Part shown: positions 33,901 to 45,900 of the stretch, piece by piece
Numbering within the stretch: the first letter of the stretch is position 1
How the letters are laid out: each line of letters begins with the position of its first letter
DNA from: Dasypus novemcinctus
Taxonomy: Eukaryota; Chordata; Mammalia; Cingulata; Dasypodidae
Assembly: GCF_030445035.2 (NCBI RefSeq)
Contig: NC_080702.1
Span: 26,485,652-26,549,651, forward strand
Direction of reading: 5' to 3'
DNA: 64,000 bases
The notes under the pieces: generated by a model
Told to the model about the DNA's origin: nothing
The model's database searches: none
Seen by the model: the letters and a program-made list of their open reading frames with translations, nothing else
Translations under genes and position numbers: made by a program

Positions 33901-36900
33901 ACCAGGGATTTAGATTCCAAATTTAAAGTCAAATAAATTTCTGTATATATGGAGGGAAAAAAAAGATGGGTGTGCCCCCACTAAGTCCCGCTCCCCCCGC
34001 CTCTGTCCCCCCCCCCACCCTGCAGCCAGAGGTTTCCCCACGGCGCTGGAGCGCAGGTGCTGCGAGGCCGGGCTCCGGGAGAGCCCCGCGGGGCTGGCGT
34101 GCGAGCAGAGGGCGCCGCACGTCCACCGCGGCCCGGGCTGCGCGACCGCCTTCCTGAGCTGCTGCCACCTGTCCGAAGCCCTGGCTCGGGAGGCCAGGGA
34201 GGAGCAGCTGCTGCTGGGGACAAGTGAGGGGGCCACGGCAGGAGGCACGGGCGGGGGGTGGGGACCCAGCTGGGGGGCTGTGGAGTCCCGTGGGCTCAGG
34301 GTGAAGGGTGACCGGAGACCCAGGGGCGGGGGGCCGGGGCGGGGGTCTGCATCTCCCCCGCCCGCCCGCAGTGGACGCCGACGAGGACTTCGACGACATC
34401 TTCCTGGATGACCTGCCCGTCCGGACCCTGTTCCCCGAGAGCTGGCTCTGGAGAAAATTCGTCCTGCCGAAGAGCGAGTCAGGGTAGGGCCCCGGCCTCC
34501 GCGCCGGCCACCTGGTTTCTCGCTGGCCCTCTCATGGCCTTGACCCTTCAGGCTCGTCCCGAGATGGGAGCCCCCATTGGGTGGGGGGGTAAAGATCCCA
34601 GTGGGTCCCCAAATGATGGGCCCTCGGTGTTGAGGTCAAAGAGGACACTGATCAGAGTGATTATAACCCGTGGGTGTGGCTCAACAGATAGGGCGTCCGC
34701 CTCCGATATGGAGGGTCCAGGGTTCAAACCCCGGGCCTCCTGACCCATGTGGAGCTGGCCCATGCGCAGTGCTGATGCACACAAGGAGTGCCCTGCCACG
34801 CAGGGGTGTCCCCCGCGTAGGGGAGCCCCACAAGCAAGGAGTGCACCCATAAGGAGAGCCGCCCAGCGCGAAAGAAAGTGCAGCCTGCCCAGGAATGGCA
34901 CCGCACACACGGAGAGCTGACACAGCAAGATGATGCAACAAAAAGAAACCCAGATTCCCAGTGCCACTATGAATGCAAGTGGACACAGAAGAACACACAG
35001 CGAAAGGACACAGAGAGCAGACAACTGGGGAAGGGGAGAGAAATAAAATAGATCTTTAAAAAGAAAATAAGGTGGCAGACTAGGCCCAGTGGTTGGGGCA
35101 TCCGTCTACCACATGGGAGGTCCGCGGTTCATTTCCCAGGCCTCCTTGACCCGTGTGGAGCTGGCCCATGCACAGTGCTGATGTGCGCAAGGAGTGCCAT
35201 GCCACGCAGGGGTGTCCCCCGCGTAGGGGAGCCCCACACGCAAGGAGTGCGCCCTGTAAGGAGAGCCGCCCAGCGCCAAAGAAAGTGCAGCCTGCCCAGG
35301 AATGGCGCCGCCCACACGGAGAGCTGACACAACGAGATGACACAACAAAAAGAAACACAGATTCCTGTGCCGCTGACAACAGAAGCAGACAAAGAAGAAC
35401 ACGCAGCAAATAGACACAGAACAGACAACTGGCGGGAAGGAGAAAAATAAAATAGATCTTTAAAAAGAAAATAACTGCCGGACAGCGGCCCCCTCCCAAG
35501 CCGCAGCGCCTCTGTCCAGGCGGCACGAACCCAGCGGGACCCCCGTCGTTTTCTCCCAACAGCATCTCCCACTACCCGATCCTCGAGAACGTGCCCGATT
35601 CCATCACCACGTGGCAGTTCGTGGCCGTCAGCCTCAAGGCTGGACGAGGTGACCCTCCCTAGCCCGGTCCCGCAGGGGTGGGTGGGAGGAGGCCCGGCCC
35701 CCGGGGGTCCCTGCCGGGACCCAGCGCGTTCTCCTGGCCGCAGGGGTCTGCGTCTCGGACGCCTTCGAGCTGACCGTTACGAAGCCGTTCTTCGTCGACC
35801 TCAAGCTGCCCTACTCCGTGGTCAGGAACGAGCAAGTCCAGATCCAAGCGGTGCTGTACAACTTCAGGGACCGCCAGGCCAGGGTGAGGATCCCCGCCCT
35901 CCCGGGCCCTTAGCACAGAGAGGTCGAAGGGCTTGCCTGAGGTTGCACAGCGCGTAAGCGGCAGGGGGGAGGGGTTTGAATCCGGGTGGTCCACGGCTGT
36001 GCCCACAAAGGCTCCTCCCGTGCCCCCCGCCCCACAGGTCCGCGTGGAGTTCCCCCACAAGGAGCCGCTGTGCAGCGCGTCCAGGCCGGGCGCCGCGTCT
36101 CGCCAGGTGGTGACGGTGCCCCCCGCCTCCTCCAAAACGGTGCCTTTCGTGCTCCTCCCTCTCGAGACGGGCAGAGTGGAAGTGGAGGTCAAGGTCGTGG
36201 GCTACGGGATCCAGGACCACGTCAAGAAGACCCTCACGGTCCGGGTAAGGGGCGCCCCCGGCCCCCCGGTGCGGCCCCGGGGCTGCGAGGGCAGGGGAAG
36301 GACAGCTGGGGGCAGGTGCGCCTCTCGGGCGGGCGTGAGGCGCCGGGAGAACGGACCAGAAAGTCGAGGCGATGGACTGGCTTCGAGGGTCCCCAAGCCC
36401 CCACCTGGGGGCTTTGCAGCCAGACGTTGGCCCCAGTCTTTCTGGGCTGGGTGCCCTTGGGTGACTTACCTAACTTCTCTGAGCCCCCATTTCCTGACCC
36501 GCAGGATGGGGAACGGTCATACCCACAAATAACCACAGAGCGGCAAAGATCACACCCAGCCAGTGTCAGGGTCAGCAGTAATCCTTGATTTATTCAGCAA
36601 ACCCAAATTCAGCACTTCAAGCGTACCAGGCACGGACCTAAACCCGCAGAGGATAGTAAGAGGGGGCGGGTGTAGCTCAGCGGTTGAGCACCTGCTTCCC
36701 AAATACGAGGTCTGCAGTTCACTCCTCAGTAAAGCCTTAAAATATATATATATATATTAAGAGAAACCCGGAAAGCGGTTGTGGCTCAATGGATAGGGCA
36801 TCCGCCTGACACATGGGAGGTCCAGGGTTCAAACCCCGGGCTTCCTGACCCGTGTGGAGCTGGCCCATGCGCAGTGCTGATGCGCGCAAGGAGTGCCCTG

Positions 36901-39900
36901 CCACGCAGGGGTGTCCCCTTGTAGGGGAGCCCCACGCGCAAGGAGTGCGCCCCGTAAGGAGAGCCGCCCAGCGTGAAAGAAAGTGCAGCCTGCCCAGGAA
37001 TGGCGCCACACACACGGAGAGCTGACGCAGCAAGACGACGCAACAAAAAGAGACACAGATTCCTGGTGCCACTGATAAGAATGCAAGTGGACACAGAAGA
37101 ACACACAGTGAATGGACACAGAGAGGGAAGGGGAGAGAAAGAAATAAAATAAATCTTTTTTAAAAAGAGAAACCTAAGAGGTAGGGACTATTCTTAGCCC
37201 CATTTTACAGATGAGAAAAGGGAAGCATAGAGATGACATGGTTTGCCCAAGGTCACACAATTAGGAAGCAGACGGCCAGGACTTTGGCTCCTGAGTCTGT
37301 GCTCTCTCTTTTTTTTTTAAGTTTTATTTATTTTGTTTATTTCTCCCCCTCCCCCCTGTTGTCTGCTCTCTCTGTCCCTTCACTGTGTGTTCTCCTGTGT
37401 CTGTTGTCTTCTCATCAGGCAGCTCCGGCAACCGATCCTGAGACCTTCCAGAGTGGGAGAGAGGGGATCGCTCTCTCGCACCACCGCAGCTCCCTGTTCT
37501 GCTGCGTCTCTTATTGTCTCTCCTCTGTCTCTCTTTGTTGCGTCATCTTGCTGCGCCAGCTCTCCACGTGGGCCAGCTCACCCTCACCGGGAGGTCCCGG
37601 GGCCTCGAACCCTGGCCCTCCCATACGGTCGCCCGAGCCGCCTCCGCTTCCCTCTGTGCTCCCCTAATAATCGTCGGTCCTTCCTCGGAGCGCTGCTCTA
37701 ACGCCGTCTGCTCTCTCCTCTCCCAGGCAGGGGGTCAGATCCAGCAAATGTCCCACAGCATCCTCCTCGACCCCCAAGGTTGGTGGGGCGCGGGATCCCG
37801 GGGCCGTGCCGGGGAGGACGGAGGGGTGGGCCCCGCGGCCAAGCCCCTCCCGGGCTCCGTGCGCCGCCGCCACCCGCAGACCCCGGGTCGTGCCTCCCCA
37901 GGTCGCACCCAGACGGCGCTGGTGCCCAGGAAGGACGTTCTGAACAAGGTGCCCGGCACGCAGGCGGAAGTGTTCGTCAGCGTCCAGGGTAGGACCGCGG
38001 GAGGGTCTCGCGGGCGACCTCAGGGCACGAGGGCGGGAAGGGTCGGGGGGGGGGGCTTATCGGCGAGCCTGCCCGGGTCGACAGGCGACATCCTCGGCGA
38101 GACGATCCTGGGCAGCCTGACGCCCAAGGAGACGTACCGGCTGCTGAGGGTCCCGACGGGCTGCCCCGAGCAGACGCTGAGCGCGCTGGCGCCCCTGGTC
38201 ATCCTGACGCGCTACCTGGACGCCGCGGGCCAGTGGGGCGCCGTCGGCGTGGAGCTGCGGGAGCAGGTGATGGACAACATCGTCAGCGGTGAGAGACGGG
38301 GCTCCGGGGGTGGCCGGCCGGGACCCCGGAGAGGGCAGCCCCCCCGGGGGGGGGGGGGTCCCCGGCTATCCCCGATGACGAACTGATGCCAACTCCCAGG
38401 GGACGCCCGGCTCCCGGGTGACTCCGAAACCCGCCTCCCTTTCCGACGTGCTCACACGCCCCCCGGGCGGTCCCCGATGGGGACCCCCCCAGGTCACTCC
38501 AGCACCCTGACCCCTCCCCAGCATGAGAGCAGACGTCTCGGCTCACGCCACGCGGCCGCCGCCCCAGACCTTGTCACACCCAGGCACTGCCGCGGGCGCC
38601 CAGAAGGAGACTCCCCCCGCCCAAGTTCACGTGGACACCGAGCCCCTCTCCCAGATGACACTCAGTCACCAGCGCTCCGTCCTGGTCCTCCCCGACGCCA
38701 GGACCCTCAGGGTCACCCCCCACCCAGGCAGCAGGCCCCCCCCCGAGGAAACTTCAAGTGATGCCCAAGCAGCAGCCACCCTCACGATACGGCCGAGAAG
38801 GGCCCCCCAGATGAGTGTCCAGCCGTGGCCTTCAGGCACAGCACAGTGACACCCCCAGTTTACAGCTAAGGAGCGACCTCCAAACAAATAAAAAGTAAAA
38901 AGCCAAGAAACAACCGCCTAGAAAACTCCCCACGAGGGGCCCTTGACTTAACCCAAACACCAAACATCACTTTCCTCATTCACTCGCCGAGAGCAGCTCT
39001 CCCCAGAGCGCCCGCGGCAGTGGTTTCCCACGTGACTCCAAGAAATGCCCCCCTGGGTATAACCACACACAGCACACCTGGACCGTCCCCCCCGTTGACA
39101 CCTGGGCCCTGCAGCCCCAGCCTTCCTGTGCAGGGACAGTGCATCCCCTCCAGGGTATTTCTAGATGTGACACCCGCCCCTGCACACATCAGACCGAGTG
39201 GACATCACCAGCCCAGGGTCCGCAGGATGGAGCAATAAATAGAGATAACAGTGGACCTACTGGTATTCTATATGGAACTATGGTGATTAGTAATGGGAGA
39301 AATTGTGGCACTGATGGGGAGAAAGTGGCCACAGGAGCTGCTGAGGGCAGGGAGAGGGAAGAAGAGATGTGATGTGGGGGCATTTTCAGGACTTGGAGTT
39401 CTGGGTGGTGATGCCAGGACAGATGCTGGACATCGTGTGTCCTGCCATAACCCACTGAATGGACTGGGGGAGAGTGTCAACTACAATGTAAACTATGGTC
39501 CATGTGGTGCAGCAGTGCTCCAAAACGTATGCACCAAATGTAGTGAATGTGCCATGATGATGAAAGAGGTTGTTGATGTGGGAGGAGTGGGGTGAGGGGG
39601 TGGGGGATATGTGGAAACCTCATATTTTTTTTCAAAGATTTTTTATTTATTTCTCTCCCCTTCCCCCCAGTTGTCTGCTCTCTGTGTCCATTCACTGTGT
39701 GTTCTTCTGTGTCCACTTGCATTCTTGTCAGTGGCACCGGGAATCTGTGTTTCTTTTTGTTGCGTCATCTTGCTGCGTCAGCTCTCTGTGTGGGTGGCAC
39801 CACTCCTGGGCAGGCTGCGCTTTTTCCGCATGGGGCGGCTCTCCTTACGGGGTGCACTCCTTGTGCGTGGGACTCCCCTAGCGGGGGACACCCCTGCGTG

Positions 39901-42900
39901 GCAGGGCACTCCTTGCACGCATCAGCACTGCGCATGGGCCAGCTGCACACGGGTCAAGGAGGCCCGGGGTTTGAACCCTGGACCTCCCATGTGGTAGGCG
40001 GATGCTCTATTGGTTGAGCCAAATCTGCTTCCCCCTTATATGTTTTAATGTAACTTTTTTTGTGATCTATGTATCTTTTTTAAAAAAGAAAAGAAAAATT
40101 TTAAAAAGTAAAAAAAAAAGACAGTTAAAAACATTTCTTAAAACCCCAATAGCGGGAAGCGGACTTGGCCCAGTGGTTAGGGCGTCCGCCTACCACATGG
40201 GAGGTCCGCGGTTCAAACCCCAGGCCTCCTTGACCCGTGTGGAGCTGGCCCACGCGCAGTGCTGATGTGCACAAGGAGTGCCCTGCCACGCAGGGGTGTC
40301 CCCCGCATAGGGGAGCCCCACGTGCAAGGAGTGCACCCCCTAAGGAGAGCCGTCCAGAGCGGAAGAAAGTGCAGCCTGCCCAGGAATGGCGCCGCAAATG
40401 CGGAGAGCTGACACAAGATGACGCAACAAAAAGAAACACAGATTCCCGTGCCACTGACAACAACAGAAGCAGACAAAGAAGATGCAGCAAATAGACACAG
40501 AGAACAGACAACTGGGGTGGGGGTGGGGGAAGGGTATAGAAATAAATAAATAAATAAATCTTTTTTTAAAAAAAAAAAACCAGTAGCGACCCTCCCCGCG
40601 CCTCCCTCCACCTGCCTCCCCAGGTTACACGCAGATGCTGACGCACAGGAGCGCCGATGGGACCTACCACATCCACCAGGGGAGACCCGGAAGCACCTGG
40701 TGAGGCCCGGCCACCCCCGCCCCACCCCGGAGGCCTGGGTGCCGGCGACCCCCCCGGGAACATCCTCGCTGCAGGGTCTCGGCCAGGGCAGCCCTGGATG
40801 GGGCATGTGGGCCGGTGGCATTCCACACGGGACAACTAGAGGCCCCCCGGGTAGACGCCCCCAGGCTGCTGCCCTGGCTGTTCCCTCCTGTCCCCGCCCC
40901 CAGGCTGCTGCCCCCGGCTGTCCCCTCCCCGTCCCTGGGCTGCTGCCCCAGCTGTCCCCTCCTGTCCCCGTCCCCAGGCTGCTGCCCCGGCCGTCCCCTC
41001 CCCGTCCCTGGGCTGCTGCCCCAGCTGTCCCCTCCTGTCCCCATCCCTGGGCTGCTGCCCCCGGCCGTCCCCTCCCCGTCCCCGTCCCCGGGCTGCTGCC
41101 CCCGGCCGTCCCTGTCCCCGTCCCCGGGCTGCTGCCCCCGGCCGTCCCGTCCCCATCCCCGGGCTGCTGCCCCTGGCCGTCCCCTCCCCGTCCCCGGGCT
41201 GCTGCCCCCGGCCGTCCCCTCCCCGTCCCCGGGCTGCTGCCCCCGGCCGTCCCCTCCCCGTCCCCGGGCTGCTGCCCCCGGCCGTCCCCCTCCCCGTCCC
41301 CGGGCTGCTGCCCCCGGCCGTCCCCTCCCCGTCCCCGGGCTGCTGCCCTGGCCGTCCCCTCCCCGTCCCCGGGCTGCTGCCCCCGGCCGTCCCCTCCCCG
41401 TCCCCGGGCTGCTGCCCCCGGCCGTCCCGCCCCCCCGCAGGCTCTCGAGCTACGTGTTCCGCGTCTTCGCCCTGGCCTACCCCACGATGACCGCCCGGGC
41501 GCTGGACCAGCCCGCTCTCTGCGCCATCGCCGACTGGCTCATCACCCAGAGGCAGGCGGAGGACGGTCACTTCGTGGAGAAGGGCCCCGTGATCATGAAG
41601 TCCATGCAGGTGGGCACCGCCGGCCCAAGCCCGGGCCGTTCCGGGGAAACCAGGGCTCTGGGCGCCCCTGGGGGGGTTTCGGGGTGCCCTGGCGGAATGA
41701 GAGCGGGAAAGAGCCCAGGCCTGCACCCAGGACCCCCAGCTTGTGCGCCGTTACGGTCAGGGGAGGCTGGGCTCGTCCAGGAACCCGTTCTCTCCCTCGC
41801 TCTCAGATCAAGCAGGTGCCAGCCCCCCCAGCCCTGAGTCCTCCCCGTTTCCCAGACAGCCCCCTTTGTCACCAAGCGCTCCTCTGTACCAGCCCCCCGA
41901 AACCCCTTTTTAAACACAGCCAGGCTGGACTCTCTCCTGCTCAAACACTTCCCATGGCTCTCACTTACCTCCCGGAACCCCCTCTGCTTCTTTCCCCCCA
42001 CCTGGCCTAATGATGCTTTCTCTTAAGATTTAGCTTAGATGCCACCTCCTCCAGGAAGCCTCCCCTGAATACCAGGCCTGCACCTGTCAGTGTCATTGCA
42101 CCTGTCACATTATTCATTCCTTCAGCCAGCATTTATCCAGCAATTGCTGCATGACAGGGCTTGTGCCGGACAGAGAGGACAGGCAACGGTCTGTCAGACT
42201 TTTACAGACTCACGAGCTAGTCAGGAGGAAACGTAGGTTGTGGGGAAACTTTCGCGCGTTCTCTTGTAGATGCTGCCTTATTGTGGATGTTGCAGTTGTT
42301 TCCTATTATTGTAGATGATGTTGCGGTTCAGAGAGCAAACAGCTGCTTGGTAGTTTCCAGTGAATACGAGGTGGAAACTAGGGTCGAGGCTCTCAGCTCC
42401 GGAAGCTGTGAGTCCCCTGGTCTCAGCTTTGTTTCCCCTCTTGTGTCTCTCTCTGTCCCTTTATTTTGGAAAGTTTTACGTTGCCTTCCCTTCAAGCCAA
42501 CCTATTGTGAGCTGATCGCAGCAGTAGGTTCACCAAATAATTACAGCCAGGAATTGTTCAAATCCCAAATCGTGGTATTTTCCAGGAGAGAGTGTTTGGG
42601 GGACCCTGGGGTGTCAGGACGAGCGTCTAAAAGGAAGCAGCAGGAAGGCAGCGGCTTGAAAAGGGGCTACATGCTGGTAGTGGGGAGAAGGGAAAAGAGC
42701 TCCAGGCAGAGGGAACAGCATCTGCAAAGGCCCGGAGACACTGGCATGTTTGAGGAAGGGAGAAAGGAACCAATGTGGCCGAAGCCCAAAGATGGGGCGA
42801 TAGGCTGGTCCGTCGTGGGACCCCAGAGGGAGACGACGCGTGAGTGTCAGGTGCCGAAGCTGATGGGGCCTCGTGAGGATCTGAAGAACCGTATCGGGGC

Positions 42901-45900
42901 TGGTGATCCTACGCTGAGAGTCCCCGGGGGGGCAGGCAGGTCTGGCTCCTCGCTGTAGCCGGCAAGCGTTTGCCGAGCAGGAGGCTGAATGAACGGATGA
43001 GGCAGGAAGCACGGATCACATCTGCGGGGCACGGGAGGGCTTTGGGAATCCGGAAGGCTGGGCGAGCAAGAGCCCAGGGTGCAGGAAGATGAGCCGGAGC
43101 CGGTGTGAGGAGCACCAGCTTGGCAGGCTCACAGGCATCCACCAAGAAACATTTATTGTGCACCTACGATGTGCCAGACGCTGCTTCATTTTTTTTTAAG
43201 GATTTATTTATTTTATTGATTTCTCTCCCCTTCCCCCGTTGTCTGCTCTCTGCGTCCATTCGCTGTGTGCTCTTCTGTGTCCGCTTGCATTCTTGTCAGC
43301 GGACGGGGAATCTGTGTCTCCTTTTGTTGCGTCATCTTGCTGCATTGGCTTTCCGTGTGTGCGGCGCCACTCCTGGGCGGGCTGCGCTTTTTCTGCGCTG
43401 GGTGACTCTCCTTTCGGGGTGCACTCCTTGCACGTGGGGCTCCCCTACGCGGGGACATCCCTGCGTGGCTCAGCACTCCTTGCGCGCATCAGCACTGCAC
43501 ATGGGCCAGCTCACCACATGTTCAGGAGGCCCCAGGGTTTGAACCCTGGACCCTCCATGTGGTAGGCGGGCGCTCTATCTGTTGGGCCACATCCACTTCC
43601 CCAGACACTGCTTTAAGCAGCGAACAGAAACAGACAAAATTCTCTGCCCTCGTGGGACGGGGACAAGCATAAGATAGACATGATGATCTATTAGATGCGG
43701 TATGGGAGAAGGACACAGGAAAGGGGCATCAGGGTGACAGGGGTGTAATTTTGGAGGAGGTGACATTTGGGCGAAGACTTGAAGAGGTGAGGGAGCAAGT
43801 CAAGTGGGGGCTCCAGGGAAAGAGCCTTCCCAGCACGTGCAAAGGCCCTGAGGCTGGAGTGTGCCTGGCACCGTTGGAGGGGGCCAGTGTGGGAGGCGAG
43901 GGCAGGGGGGGTGAAAGGGCCACTTGTGGGTGGTGGGAAGGACTTGGGCTTTTTCTCTGAGTGAGGTCAGAGCCCCGGGAGGCTGGAAGCGGAGGAGGGA
44001 TGTGCTGGCCTCTGTGTGAGGAACAGACAGTGGGCGAGTGTGAGGTCGGAGGCGGGGAGGCTACAGGGGAGTTCGCCCGCCCTCTGAGTCAGCCAATTGC
44101 TAATAAGGGGGAGTCGACCCTCTCCGGCCCTCCGTCTCGTCACCTGTAAAGTCAGGCCGCGGCAGGGATGCCCCGAGACAGCACGGAGCACCCTCCATCG
44201 TTGGCCGTGCTTAGAAGGGCAGACCCCACACACGCAGACAGTTCTTCCTTTCTCTGCCCATCCCACCTTCGGCACCACCCAGCCTGGGATCTGGGCGTCT
44301 GGGGGCTTTCCCGAGACCAGGTGGGAGAGGCTGGGGACAATGTCCCCGAGATACCGAGGCGAGCGTTGTCCCTGCATCCACAGGGCGGCTACCGAGGCTC
44401 CGAGGCGTCCGTCTCCCTCACGGCTCTCGTCCTGATCGCCCTGCACGACGGGAAGGAGCTGTGCATCCAGAAGATTCCGGTAGGACCTCAACAGGAGGGT
44501 GGGACATGTCCAGCCTCCCATGCTCAGGGAGCTCCCCCGCCCTCGTGTCTCTCCCAGGGGATGCCCCCGACCTCTGACGCCCGGACCCCTTTCCTCAGAT
44601 CATCTCCCTCTGGCTCCTCTATTCTGACCCCCTAGAAGCTGAACGCCAGCCTGGGGCAAGCCCGGGACTTCCTGGAGAAACAGCTGCCTGGCATTCGGAC
44701 AACTTTCGCAGCGGCTATAGTCTCCTACGCCCTGGCCCGCGCGGGGAGCCCCCGAGCCAATGACCGGCTGGACGCCTTTGCCAGCCGCGGTGGGTTTGGG
44801 TCATGTCTTAACCGGCTGTGTGTTTAAACCATCGCCATGGTCCCGGGGTCAGGGCTCTTGCGTGATCTCAAATCCAAGCAATGTGTGACTCATCACTGAG
44901 CACTTATTGGGTACCTCCTGTGCACCAGCCCTTGAGCTCAAACCCTGTGTATTAGCCAAAGGACTGCTGATGCAAAATACCAGAAGTCGGTTGGTTTTTA
45001 TAAAGGGTATTTATTTGGAGTAGAAGCTTACAGATACCAGGCCATAAAGCGTAAGTTTCTTCCCTCACCAAAGTCTATTTGGAGCAGGGTGGCTGCCGAC
45101 ATCTGCGAGGATTCAGGCTTCCTGGGTTCCTCTGGGCTCAGCTCCTCTGTTTCCTTCACAAGGTCAGCTGGAGATTATGAGGCAAACAGCTCTGTCCCTC
45201 TCCCTGGGGTTTCTGCCGTGTCTAAGGAGCCATCTCTGTTCCTCTGTGTTCTTCTCCTGGCTCAGGTCCTCTCTTCCCAGGACTGAATTTACTCTGGCTT
45301 CAAGGATCCTTCCTTCCAGGTGCTGGCTTCTCTTTCCTCTGTGAGCTGACTTCCCAGGGCTCCAGCTTAAGTCTTCAGCATCAAACTCCAGCATCAAAAC
45401 TCCAACATTAGAAATGCTCAACTCTGTCCTTTGCCATGCCTTTTATGAGGGAGTCCCCACCCACCAAGGGGCAGGGACCCTAATGACATGGCCCAATCAA
45501 AGCCCTCATCATAACTCAATCACACCCAGGTATAGACCAGATTACAAACATAACCCAATATCTGTTTTTGGAATCCACAACCGTATGAAACTGCTACACC
45601 CTGAAAGACCAAGGAGAATGAGGCAGAAATGGGTCCTGCCTTCCAAGGCCCCACAGTCCCTGGGAGAGGCAGGCAGAAGACAGATCAATACATAACGACC
45701 AATCGAGACACATGTTAGATGATGACAAACTAGGTAGGTGGTAGAGACACGAGGAGGGGAGCAGGGACTGGAGGGGTGAGAAGGCATCTGTGAAAGGTGA
45801 CACTTCAGCTGAGATGAGAAGTTCCATCCTTGGAGAGCCAAAGGACGTTCCAAGACAAGGGGACAGCACGATCAAATGCCCTGATGTAGGGAGAGTGCCG

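Noticed and set aside
40700..42010. 436-codon Pro-rich open frame and its minus-strand partner
   Set aside because: By-product of the intron 25 minisatellite; only 41441-41609 within it is coding, as exon 26.
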